A DNA stretch of 64,000 nucleotides from Adiantum capillus-veneris (taxonomy: Eukaryota > Streptophyta > Polypodiopsida > Polypodiales > Pteridaceae). This document shows positions 21,338 to 33,379 of the stretch, in pieces. The notes under the pieces are model-generated. The model did not search any database. It was not told where the DNA came from and worked only from the letters and a program-made list of their open reading frames with translations. The stretch is from positions 84,514,884-84,578,883 of the forward strand of contig CM043944.1 in assembly GCA_014529385.2 (NCBI GenBank), given 5' to 3'. The position numbers and the translations under genes were made by a program. Each line of letters begins with the position of its first letter. Position 1 is the first letter of the stretch.

Positions 21338-23578
21338 TTAGTGAAATCCCTCGAAAGAGTTATCCGTGGTATTCAGTACTATCCTTGGTTCTAATGCTGG
21401 GTCTTTGAGGTTTGGTCTGTGCTCATGACTAGAATCTGGCTCTTTTAGTTCCTGGTTTGGTGGGATTACTTGTGTAGGCATGACACGGATCACATCCTCA
21501 GGTTTTGCAACTGGTGGTTTTAGTAAAGCTTGGGCTGTTTGAATCATTTTCTGGCACATTTCAAACCTTTGCTTTTCTGGTTCCACATAGGGATATGCCA
21601 TCCACCTGTGTTCTTGGGTTTGGTTGTTTTTGAGCCTCACATCATAGGCTTTCAAGAGGGCATCTAATGTCTCATTAACCTTCTCTGCCAACACAGATCC
21701 TCCTGAACTAGCACTTCTTGGTTTCTCATCCGTGGATGGTTCTTCTAGAGGTTTAACCATCTGTGTAAGAGAAGGTGCCTCCTTTTCCTCATGTTGTTTT
21801 ATCCTCTCCTCAGCTTCGGTAAGCTTCTCAGCTAGGGATTTTTGCTCTTGTTCCCTGCGTGCTTTCATCCTAGTCTTTCTAGCTTTCCAACTATTTCGTT
21901 TGCTCTTGGTTTTTTGACTAGGTGTGTCTTTCTTTGGTCCATCATCTGTCTTTGGACTCGTGTCACTTTCCGTGTTCTTTGTCTCTGGATTCTCATCAGA
22001 TTTCTTTTGAGCTTGTGCTCTCGTAACCACTTGAACTGGTACGACATTTTCATTTTCTGAGCTACTAGGTAGCTGAACAATCCCTAATACATTTGTCGTG
22101 ATTTTCCTGATTTGATTTGGGTTTTTTGGGCAATCGGGGATCAAGTGAGTGATGCCACACTCAAGACAATAGGCATTAACTTCAGTGATCTCCGTATGAG
22201 GACATTGTTTGACCAAGTGGTTGTCACGACTTTTGTGACAATCTATCTTTGGTTGGGGAGATTCTTTTAGCATTTCCTCTTGGCTATAAGCAAGCTTTGA
22301 CTTAGATAAGCCGCTATTTGCAATGAATCGCAATGTCCATTCATCCATTTCATACCTTCTTTCTTTCGACTGAAACCCAGGAGGTGGAGGTTGTACCGGC
22401 CTCACCACTCCATGTGTTTCTCTCACATTTTGTTGCTTGGAAGGGTAGTACTCACTTTGGTTGCTATACCACATTGTAGGTGGTACTGGCGTTGATTTAT
22501 TTATTGCTTCCATCATTGGCATGTATCTCATGTCTACCGGCATTCTAGCACTTGGCAGCGGAGGTGGTTGTCCTAAGACAAGGTGTGGCCTTAAAACTCC
22601 TACTGGTCCTGGCGCATTCCCCGTAATGTATCTAGGTGGAGTAGGTGCTTCTGGAATAGGTTGTACATACCTCTCCCTAGCATTTTCCATGCTATAATAG
22701 AACTCTTCCCCCGTATGGTTCGTCCATTTTCTCTCAACTTCACACCACTTCGGCTCTCCCGAATCAGACCTTACAAGAGGAATCAACCTCTTGACCAAGT
22801 CTTCGATAAACTTTTCTTGATCAAGAGGTGCCGTTGGCTTGGCAATGGACTCACTTATCTGTGAAACACTGTGCTGAGAGGATGTGTCATCTCCTTGACT
22901 CCTTAAGTCCTTTTCTTTGTATGCCTCACAGTTATCCACTAGATAAAGAGCTTCTTTGATCAACTCGTTTAGCGTCATCCTCCTTATCATATGCAGATCC
23001 TTCTGAAGGCCCGCATCTCTCATTCCCTCGATAAAGATCAGCATTAGTCGTGCTTGCGTAGGTAATTCCGCTCTCGGAAAGAGCTTAACATATCTCTTGA
23101 GCCGTAATGATGCTTTGCGTACTGATTCATCCTCTTTCTGTTTGAATCTATGGATTTGCGAGACTGTGTTGTGAGCAATGCCTTTTGGCGAGAATTCTTC
23201 AATAAACTCCTCAAACAACTCATCTAGGGTCTCAAAATCCCAATTTTCCACCAAGTCGAACCATGTAGCTGCATCATCTTCTAGAGTCAATCCGAATCCC
23301 GCAAACTGTGTCGCAAAATCTGAAACTTCCTCTGCTCTAATCACTCTTCTAAAAGCCGTTACGTGATCTCTCGGATCTTTATCTCTGGAGTATTTTCTGT
23401 TTACCCATTTCTGGACTTGGGATGGTCTAACTCGTCGATTGTCTACAAGTCTAGCCAGAGACTCTCCCAATCCTTCTCTCATTATCGCTCTTGAAGGGAA
23501 TCCTGGTGGCTCTCTTCTTGGAATTCCTATAGGAATTCTCGTGTTTGGTGGAGGCATTTGTGGTCCTTCATTGACCAA
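21338..23578 (-). CDS. Element A Gag, long intact frame
   Basis: A 746-residue frame encoding a Ty3/gypsy Gag. Order: Pro/Arg-rich start; capsid region VRPSQVQKWVNRKYSRDKDP, FAGFGLTLEDDAATWFDLVE, EFIEEFSPKGIAHNTVSQIH and LMLIFIEGMRDAGLQKDLHM; a proline-rich spacer; two CX2CX3HX4C zinc knuckles (about 22202-22241 and 22132-22171); then a Lys/Glu-rich probable coiled coil (KARREQEQKSLAEKLTEAEE) and a tail ending FEGFH. The first knuckle has Ser for its second Cys (CHKSRDNHLVKQC); the second is intact (CLECGITHLIPDC). The frame stays open upstream of the first ATG to about 23808 (..YGVDCQWRSIVVDKYGREY..), so the true start may lie upstream or the N-terminus may be damaged. Gag packages the element RNA. 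Such a long unbroken frame contrasts with the decay elsewhere. Confidence 0.85.
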   Translation of the reverse strand: MVNEGPQMPPPNTRIPIGIPRREPPGFPSRAIMREGLGESLARLVDNRRVRPSQVQKWVNRKYSRDKDPRDHVTAFRRVIRAEEVSDFATQFAGFGLTLEDDAATWFDLVENWDFETLDELFEEFIEEFSPKGIAHNTVSQIHRFKQKEDESVRKASLRLKRYVKLFPRAELPTQARLMLIFIEGMRDAGLQKDLHMIRRMTLNELIKEALYLVDNCEAYKEKDLRSQGDDTSSQHSVSQISESIAKPTAPLDQEKFIEDLVKRLIPLVRSDSGEPKWCEVERKWTNHTGEEFYYSMENARERYVQPIPEAPTPPRYITGNAPGPVGVLRPHLVLGQPPPLPSARMPVDMRYMPMMEAINKSTPVPPTMWYSNQSEYYPSKQQNVRETHGVVRPVQPPPPGFQSKERRYEMDEWTLRFIANSGLSKSKLAYSQEEMLKESPQPKIDCHKSRDNHLVKQCPHTEITEVNAYCLECGITHLIPDCPKNPNQIRKITTNVLGIVQLPSSSENENVVPVQVVTRAQAQKKSDENPETKNTESDTSPKTDDGPKKDTPSQKTKSKRNSWKARKTRMKARREQEQKSLAEKLTEAEERIKQHEEKEAPSLTQMVKPLEEPSTDEKPRSASSGGSVLAEKVNETLDALLKAYDVRLKNNQTQEHRWMAYPYVEPEKQRFEMCQKMIQTAQALLKPPVAKPEDVIRVMPTQVIPPNQELKEPDSSHEHRPNLKDPALEPRIVLNTTDNSFEGFH

Positions 23579-24300
23579 ATATCCACCTCTTTCTAGTATA
23601 GTCTGTGGATTTGTGCTTTCTACAACTCTGTATTCTCGTCCATACTTGTCGACAACTATAGATCTCCATTGACAGTCGACTCCGTATGTGTAGACATATA
23701 AGAGCTTGTAATCCGTTATCTCTTTTAGGTATGGATCTGAGCACCTATAAAGATTGACCTCATTGTCGTCAATGTATCTATATAGTCCTTCACTCTCATG
23801 ACCAAATCATCCAAACTCTCTCAACAAGATGGATCTTTATCAATTGCAAAGTTGGAAGATCCCTTGTGGAAGGATATTCCTCTATCGTCACGATCTCCAA
23901 GCTTGTGTAAGCTGCGTTTGAATCTAGGGTAGACATGATTTCCGGGCTTAAGAGCTTTTGCTTGGTTCAAGTAGACTTAGTCCACTGTGTTCAAGTGCTT
24001 TGGTTAGGGAAAAGTCGAAACTATGTCCAAAATCGCAACCGTTTCATCACAATTCTCGCAAATTGTCGCTTTCAGACACCCCTAACTTGCGGATGAATTT
24101 TGAGGCCTCAAATGACGTTTTTTTACATTTAGTTCAAGTTTTTCTCTAAGATCTGTAGAGCCGCTCTCAGGATACGTTTTGATATAAAAACTTTTTCGAT
24201 CAAATACCGTTTGTGAAAGTTATGGCCAAAACAGTGAAATGCAGTTTAGAATGGTCAAAATGAGTCCAAATTCAATCTTAAAAGAAGATTTGGGATCTCT
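23579..24300 (-). other. Element A leader next to gag
   Basis: The part nearest gag (to about 23808) is open in the Gag frame without an ATG. Beyond that no coding sequence is seen and the leader repeats begin. Confidence 0.45.
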
Positions 24301-26300
24301 GTGACACTGTGAACACTCCTGTATGGTCAAAAGTATAGTTGGACCCTAAAATTGGCCTAGAGACATCCTACGCGTAGGATGTCTATATGCTCAGAATTTA
24401 ACAAAATTTGGTCCAGAGACTCCCCTTAAGCCCAGCAACACAATGGTATGCTCAGAATTTCATTTGGTCCTAAAAATGGCCTTGAGACATCCTGCGCGTA
24501 GGATGTATTTTTGCTCAGAATGACTTGAAATTTTCACCCCAGATTCTCCTTGATGTGCTGATCACAATGGTGTGCTCATAGGTTGGTTTGGAGTCCTAAA
24601 TCAAGCTGGAGACATCCTACGCGTAGGATGTCTAACTGCTCAGATTTTGTCCAAACTTGATCCCAAGATTCTCCTAGTGCTCAGCAACCCAATGGTATAC
24701 TCAAAATTGAATTTGGATGCCAATAGGTCAAGATTTGGGCTGCATAAGCTTCTAGTGCACTCCAAGAGTAAGATGTCTGACAATTCTTGTCTTTGCTTGG
24801 TAAATAGGCCAAACAAGGTCCAAATTCACTTTTGAAAAAAATTCTGGAATCCTTGAGACACTTAGAACCTCCCTATATGGCCAAAGTAGAATTTTGACCA
24901 CTTTATGACCCTGGAGACATCCTACGCGTAGGATGTCTTTTTGCTCCGTTTCAGCTCAAACTGGCACTGTAGCTTCCCCTTGATGTGCTAAGCTCACATC
25001 TATTTTTACTTTTTGATTCTGACACCTATAGGTTGGTCAAATGATCAAGAATCTATTCCAAAAGCCTGATGTCCATTCTGATGAATTCACCAGTCAAATC
25101 AACTCCAAATTGGACCAAATTTGCCTAGGAGGCTTATCTAAGGCTATATGACAGCATGGTATGGTCACAGGAGAATTTTGGTCTCAGAATCATGCAGTAG
25201 ACATCCTACGCGTAGGATGTCTTTTTGCTCAGAATGAACCCAAACTTGGACCAAAGATTCCCCTAGTCTTCAACAACCCATTGGTATGCTTAGATTTGAG
25301 TTTGGATGTCAAAAGACCACAAAACTAGCTATTCTTGCCTTTTTCTGTAAAAAATGCTAAAGTTTGTTCAATCTTCCTTTCATTGACCCAAATGAGATGA
25401 AATTTATCACATGCACTCGATACAACATTTAGAACATGCCTATGGAGTCATCCTATGGTTTGGTCTCAAAATTAAGCCTTGGACACAATTTGGGTAGGAT
25501 GTCTGGCAATTCTCGTCTTTTGGCTTTGATCTGTCAAAATTTGGTCAAAATTCCACTTTCTAGGTGAAAATAGGGTAAAACCTACCTTCTAAACACATTG
25601 GTCAACTCGGAATTTCAAAATTTCCACTAGATCACCCTATAGACATCCTACGCGTAGGATGTCTACTGCTGATTTTTTGAGACTAAAGTGTCCCTGATGC
25701 TTCCTTATGCTCTCAGCAAGTGCAAGTATGCTTCACAATTGCAAAAACATGCAAAAATAACTCAATTAAGACTTTTATGAAATTTTACGTTTTTTGACTC
25801 CGCCTTTTGGCTTTTGGTCAACAAAAATAGGGAAAAACACCCAAGTCAATATGTTACTAGGGTAAAACCTACCCTTTGAACCCACTGGTAACCTCAATTT
25901 TCCCAAATTCCCTGCCAAAAGTGCCCTGGAGACATCCTACGCGTAGGATGTCTACTGATGAAATTTTTGGCAGAATTCATCCACAGGCATCCCCAAGTCT
26001 TGAGCACTACTTTTCAAGCATTCCTACCAGTTTTTATGCAAAATTGTGCTCAGAATCTTAAGTTTCTTGTTTTCGCGTTTTTGACACTCTGTCTTTGGTC
26101 TTTTGGGTGTTAAGAGTTGGTCAAAACTCTAGTTTCAGTGTATACTTAGGGTAAACCCCCCCTTCTGAACACACTGGTGCAGTCAGAATTTTTTAATTTG
26201 GTCTCCAGAACCCCCTTGAGACATCCTACGCGTAGGATGTCTATGTTTACAGAATTGCAGGTTTTCTTCACAGAACCCTTGCAAATGCTCTTTTATATGC
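24301..26300 (-). repeat. Element A leader: palindrome array
   Basis: Eight copies of a palindrome with core ACATCCTACGCGTAGGATGT, in most copies extended by AG/CT to 24 bp, at 24361-24384, 24485-24508 (two changes), 24610-24633, 24915-24938, 25199-25222, 25640-25665 (26 bp), 25930-25953 and 26219-26242. Starts are 124, 125, 305, 284, 442, 289 and 289 bp apart. The sequence between is degenerately repeated, with phrases such as 'ttgctcagaat', 'caacccaatggtatgctcag' and 'tagggtaaaacctacc', but is much less conserved than the palindromes. Half copies occur near 24763 and 25495. No protein is encoded. Confidence 0.93.
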
Positions 26301-26766
26301 ACAGCATCAGTCAGTCATACAAAAATATCCACAAAAGCTTGTTTAATGCATTTTTACCCTCAAAAGCACACTTTTCCGTGATTTCAAATGCAATCAAGCA
26401 CTTTAGCAAATAATTCAGTGCTGAATAGCTCTAGATCAGAATCAGATCACTTACCTAAAGCTACTCCTACAAATCATATGGGATTTTGCATCTATGAGTA
26501 GAAAAACGCTTCACTGCCACACACAGACTAGTAAACGCTTTTATCACCTCACAAATCACTCGACCACCAACAACTACTCTAATCCACAGATCCTAACTAA
26601 ACCTATCTAGTCGCAGACCCTCGACAAGACACACGCTTCCTGGCTATCCACTTGATCGCGGAATATCCTCTTCCGGATCCACTTAAGAAAAATGCTTTCT
26701 TTAGCCGAAACTAAATCAAGCAACCATCACACGAGTGTTAGTAGGAAACCTACTTAGGTCCTTGTG
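26301..26766 (-). other. Element A leader, primer-site-proximal part
   Basis: No gene and no palindrome copies. Untranslated DNA between the array and the primer site, with matches in layout to element B's leader (for example 'cacacgcttcctggct' against 'cacacgctccctagac'). Confidence 0.5.
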
Positions 26767-26784
26767 TCCCCGGCAGCGGTGCCA
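26767..26784 (-). other. Primer-binding site, tRNA-Asp-like (element A)
   Basis: Minus strand TGGCACCGCTGCCGGGGA, identical to that of element B, one base inside the 5' LTR. Confidence 0.7.
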
Positions 26785-26785
26785 A

Positions 26786-27694
26786 TGTTGGATGGGAGCG
26801 ACTCACACACCCATGAAGTGCATGCAAACACTACCTAGATCAACATAATGTCAATCGAGGACACAGATGACACGATAGGCACACGGAGGAAATCTCTTTA
26901 GCTTGTCAGGCTGAGACCATCCTACACATACAACACTCTGGAAGGCCAACTAAACCACAATCAAGAACCTCATTGCTCTCAACTACACCACCTAGCCACA
27001 TACACACGTACGGAAGGTAACTCACCTAAGCATGCCAGATTCTTATGAAACTTAAGGAACACCATCCCCTCGCTAGGATACACCTGTCCCTACGCTTCTA
27101 CACTCAAAACCCTCACTCTAAACCTATCTGCGGAAAACGCGTAGGATGATAGAGCAGAATTTTGAAAGTGCCCGAAACTGAAATTTATGAGTACCTATGT
27201 GTAGCTTATGTCGCCACGATTCTATAGACTACTAGCACGCAAAAAACAGACATCGTTTGATACACTTACGGCCACAAATAGCTCGTAGATGCGTCGGCGT
27301 GTGCGCTTCGTCTCACGTGGAGTCGGATCTCCAATGTGTTGAGCGAGCTGGGCGTAGCGAGAGGATAAAGCTCACGCTCACTCTCTTTCTCTCTCACACG
27401 CAGTAGACGGCAGCGCTAAAGTTTTGATTATGATTAAAGTCTCCTTTACAAAATGACCTAGGTACCTTACATACTAAGGCTACCTTAGGTTTAACCAAAA
27501 ATGGGGTTGAAAGGGTCAAATGGCTTTGTATTTACAATCTGGAAGTGCCATTGCACCCCGGCTTCTGAAACTAGAATAACTACTCATTACAAATGACGTT
27601 TATAGCCATAATCCGCAGCATTCCATAACTCGCAAAAGATAAGACTTTGGTACGGAACTTGAGCTATGTTGTGTTGTTGACCCAACGTTCAACA
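26786..27694 (-). mobile_element. Element A 5' LTR
   Basis: 909 bp with TG..CA ends (TGTTGGATGG..GTTCAACA on plus), pairing with 14906-15863. It lacks about 50 bp present in the partner. It carries an exact half of the leader palindrome, ACGCGTAGGATG, at 27137-27148. Confidence 0.92.
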
Positions 27695-27930
27695 ACAGTG
27701 CTTTCCATGTGAGCCTACTAAAGCCTTACAAGGAAGAGCCACCTCAAGAACTATTGAAGACCCACCGGAGATCGAGGACCAAGAAGAGGTGCTGCAACCC
27801 AAGTCCATTCTCCGACATGAAGACAAGGTACTAAGTGGTGGTAAGACTATCCAACAATATCTTATTAAGTTTAAGAATTATCCTTTTAAAGATGCTAGAT
27901 GGATGCAAGGCATACAATTAAAGGATAATT
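27695..27930 (+). pseudogene. Outer Ty3/gypsy integrase C-terminus / chromodomain end
   Basis: Continuation of the integrase of 13959-14905 after element A: FHVSLLKPYKEEPPQE, a characteristic end of plant gypsy integrase, then an acidic Pro-rich linker, and a chromodomain-like end LRHEDKVLSGGKTIQQYLIK followed by FKNYPFKDARWM. The aromatic pattern (YLIKFKNYP..ARWM) is that of the chromodomain in chromovirus integrases. At the junction the frame carries on if A and one target copy are disregarded, which dates A after the coding period of the outer element. Confidence 0.8.
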
Positions 27931-28322
27931 GAAACCTTGTCAATGCTTACAATGCTTCCCTAGAGTAAGCAAATGTACAAATGTTTAAAATGAACGAAGT
28001 TTTTGTCTTATAAGACTCTCTTTTTATTTATTGTGCACAAAAATGATGTAGTATGCATGCTTAGATCAAGTCTGCGGAGACGACGTCTCCCAAACACCAA
28101 GTAGAGCTTGTCACTCTACTATGGAAGATTGATAGGACTAATTTGCAGACATGCTTGCGGTAGCTTAGGCTCTCAAGGCACCAAATGGACTAGTCATCCA
28201 TTCTGGAATGATGTTATAGGGTAACATAGGGATCCTCTACTCGCTAGAAAAAGGACTAATGAATAGGATTTATCTTCTCTACCCCATAGTTGAGGATGAC
28301 TATGATTTCAAGAGAGAGGTAA
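27931..28322 (+). other. Outer element 3' untranslated spacer and polypurine tract
   Basis: Non-coding DNA between integrase and 3' LTR, homologous (inverted) to 55192-55590. It ends in a purine-rich AAGAGAGAGG followed by TAA (about 28310-28322), the likely polypurine tract. Confidence 0.65.
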
Positions 28323-30015
<1,693 letters not shown>

Positions 30016-30388
30016 CCACTAATGAAGTGGAGAATGTCTTTGACACTCTTCCACCTACTACTTTGGATGAGGATGAGACATGGGACAAAGAGGTTGATGA
30101 TTCAAGTCAATCTCAGCGAGGATGACTACCATGATGACATTGATGTGATGGAAGATGACGAGTTTGAGGGTGATGAATCTAGTGGATCCACAAACGCAAT
30201 TCAATTTCTCTCTTTATTGATTTAGCTGCCATGAGTTTATATTTAGATCAATCTACTTGTAGAGATCTTTTATGATTTATATACATTATTTATATTTTGA
30301 TGTGGTTGACATGTACAAACCGATCGAACGATGACATGCCCATGTGTAAGGCATTCGGATGTGGACCATGCACGATTTTCCAGGTGTC
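30016..30388. other. Unassigned
   Basis: No recognisable gene. A short acidic frame (plus, about 30020-30115, ..PTTLDEDETWDKEVDDSS) is open but has no family match known to me. Confidence 0.4.
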
Positions 30389-30662
30389 AATCTCTCTCTC
30401 TCTAATCATATGTAATTATCAAACTAACATAATCATGCTTTGCACACTCTTGTTTTTACATAACCCCATTCCCTTTCATGTGGTATCAGAGTTGGTGGTT
30501 CACACCTAGACCTATCAATATTTTCATTTGATCATTGTCAATAGTTTTATCAATTGCATTAGCGAGCCTATGTCTGATTAGTCTTCTAATTAGCTGGTGT
30601 GAGCATGTTCTTGGGTACTAATCCCTTGGTCCACTACTTTTCTCATTGATTAGGGAGCTCAA

Positions 30663-30724
<62 letters not shown>

Positions 30725-30985
30725 ATCTTGTGTAATTATCAAACTAACACAATCATGCTTGGCACACTCTTGTTTCTACATAACCCCATTTCCTTTCATG
30801 TGGTATCAAAGCTGATGGTTCACACCCAGGCCTATCAATCTTTTCATTTGATCATTGTCAATAGCTTAAATCAAATGCATTAGCGAGCCTATGTCTAATT
30901 AGTCTTCCAATTAGCTGGTGTGATCATGTTATTGGGTACTATCCCTTGGTCCACTACTCTTCTAGTTTATTAGGGAGCTAATTGG
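30389..30985 (+). repeat. 320-bp tandem duplication of a copia-like LTR end
   Basis: The segment starting 'aattatcaaactaac' at 30414 recurs at 30734 with about 90% identity to about 30985. Each copy contains a primer-site-like sequence right after 'cctttcatg': TGGTATCAGAGT at 30481 and TGGTATCAAAGC at 30801. This suggests a duplicated LTR end plus leader of a copia-type element. A long (CT)n tract (about 30668-30722) separates them. Confidence 0.7.
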
Positions 30986-31407
30986 TATTAGGTAATAATG
31001 CTAGGTTGCATTCCAATACCCCCCTTAAGCTCTCAAATCCCTCATTTATAGGTTGGTTTCTTCACAATTAGGTGAATTCTCTCTATTTTACAAGTGGAAC
31101 TTCTTGTCTTCTACCTACACACTCCAAGCTTGGGAATGGCCTGCTTTTGTGATGAATCAAGGAACCCCTTCAACAAAGCATCCTTGCCTTAAAGGTAATC
31201 TTGACACTGTTTTCTCAATGTCCCTTTGGAGCCCACATTTTTCAATTGTCACCATGATAGAGTAAAATATGCCCACATTTTACTAGATGGTAGCACCTAT
31301 GTCAGTCTCTTCAAGATCTATCTTGCAACAATTTGCAAGTGGCCTGCACTTTTGCAAGAAAGCTCCTCATTCTCTTGCAAATGGGAGGAGGCATGCTTGA
31401 CAAAATT

Positions 31408-31478
<71 letters not shown>

Positions 31479-31636
31479 AAGAAATCCATGAGTATGCAAC
31501 ACGACAAAAAAAATTTCATAGAATAAAATCTTCTATAAGTGGCACCAGATAGACATCCATGTTCTTTGCCTTGTACTTTCCTGGGACAATAAGTGACAAT
31601 AGAAGATGGCCCTTCTTGATAGCTAACCATGGTGTA
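30986..31636. other. Unassigned, with a (GA)n tract
   Basis: No gene recognised. A 65-bp (GA)n run lies at about 31411-31475. Confidence 0.5.
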
Positions 31637-32480
31637 AGATTATAATTAACCAAGTAGCTTCATAAAAACTTCGTAATCCAAATGGGTTCAATCCATCCAT
31701 TGCTAGACCAAAATGGATACAACGAGGCTCATAATTGAATGTTGGCCATCTTTCCTTTATGTGCTTCCATGCACGAGAGTCAGCAGGCACCCGCATCACA
31801 TCATCTGTGGATCTAGTATTGGTATGCCATGTCATCAAAGCTGCTATAGACTTGCACCTGAACATGCTCTTTATTCTTGGAATGATAGGAAAGTGTCGAA
31901 GAATCTTTTTAGGGACAAATTTTCCTCGTGTGTCCTCTCTATACCTGTTTGATCCACATTTGGAACATCATTCCAAATTTTCAAACTCATTGAAAAAGAG
32001 TATACAATCATTAGGGCATGCATGTATTTTATGATAGTCCATGTCCTAGTTAGTAAGAAACTTTTTAGCGGCCGATTGGGTAGGGGGCATGTGATTGCCT
32101 TTCGGCAAAATTTTCTCATGTTGAGCAACTTGTCAATACATCACCACGTCAACACAACGATCATATTATTGAACTTTACATTGATGCTTAGTATCAATAT
32201 GTTTACTTGAAAATCTTTGTGACACTTGTGTAAGACCACCCATGAAAAAAATTGTAGATTAAGCATTACCAAAGCGGTATGGAGAACTGAGATTTTTGCA
32301 CTATTGTAAAGGGACATACGTGCAAGAGTCTGCATCATCTGTGCTTCTTTATCCTTACTCTCATGCTGTGGATATGGACAGGATGATTGATGTTGATTCA
32401 CAGTGTTGCCTTAAGTGTTTTTTTCACCTTGGTTTTCAATGATGGGATCCATGTCAAAGAACACATCCAACATTTGTTCC
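31637..32480 (-). pseudogene. CACTA (En/Spm) TNP2-type transposase remnant
   Basis: The minus strand, read across frameshifts, shows the order of a plant CACTA transposase: an acidic start (EQMLDVFFDMDPIIENQGEK, about 32415-32480), PLYNSAKISVLHTALVMLN, a piece like ILPKGNHMP, DYHKIHACPNDCILFFNEFE, a stop in place of a residue before CSKCGSNRYREDTRG, then KILRHFPIIPRIKSMF, MTWHTN, and VPADSRAWKHIKERWPTFNY..IHFGLAMDGLNPFG. The CX2C zinc-ribbon-like block and the 'LAMDGLNPFG' block are hallmarks of the TNP2 family. At least three frameshifts and two stops disable it, and sequence beyond NPFG is absent. No CACTA terminal repeats were located. Confidence 0.85.
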
Positions 32481-32599
32481 ATGTCTACTTCTTGGAATGT
32501 GGCATTGAGTGTTGGTGGGGTAGACTCCACTAGTGGTGATTCATTTGATATTCACCTTCTCTATGATGAAATTGGAACAAAATCTATTTGTGGGGGTTG

Positions 32600-33379
32600 A
32601 TTGATTGCCTCCAGGCTCATAGATTTTTTGTTTATGAAATCTTTGATGCTTGCATCACACACAAGGACACACCATTCTATCGTTCATAATTAATCTACAT
32701 ATAATGCAATAAATTAAAAAATCACTCTTGTGATAAACCTTAAAACAGAATGCTCTAAATTAGAGCACTATAATTTAAAACACACCAAGCTTCTTTTTAA
32801 AGCATCATCTCTTTAGAGCAATTAGCTCTAAGTAGACCAAGAAATGGCCGAACGCTGGGTTTCTGAAGTTTGTTTGTGTTATTTTTGAAGTCCTAAGCAG
32901 ATTGAAATGACCAATACTTGTCCCTAACTTGCTTTAGAGCTATTTATGTTTCTGAAGTTTGTTTGCACTTCTAAAGTCTATTTGCGTTACTGAAGTCCTT
33001 TTGTAGAAGTCTGTTTGCGTTATAAAAATCCATTTGTGTTTCTAAAGTGCACAAGCTGTTTCTCAAGTCTGTTTGTGTTTTCTCTACCCTAATTGCCCAA
33101 ATACAGCCACATCCTAACAACCAAACCATAAGCATCTTTGTACAACCAAACCGTGATCGGTGATAACCATTTGTCGCTAACTCTAACTATCTCACATTCT
33201 CTAGCCATGCCCAATCCCCACACACCTTGGTCTAGAGGTGCACGAAGATTGGACCATTAGATAATATTTTTCTTTATTGGTCAATGCCTATATTCAAGGG
33301 TGCGACATAAGTACACAACCATGTCTACAAGACAATGCATGTAGATCCAGTACAAACTCTAATATTGTAACAATCAACG
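32600..33379. other. Unassigned, with imperfect short repeats
   Basis: No gene. Short imperfect repeats of 'agtctgtttgcgtt' type occur at about 32860-33080. Confidence 0.5.

Noticed and set aside
24361-26242. CRISPR-like array
   Set aside because: Spacers vary from about 100 to over 400 bp and are themselves degenerate repeats; the setting is a plant retrotransposon leader.
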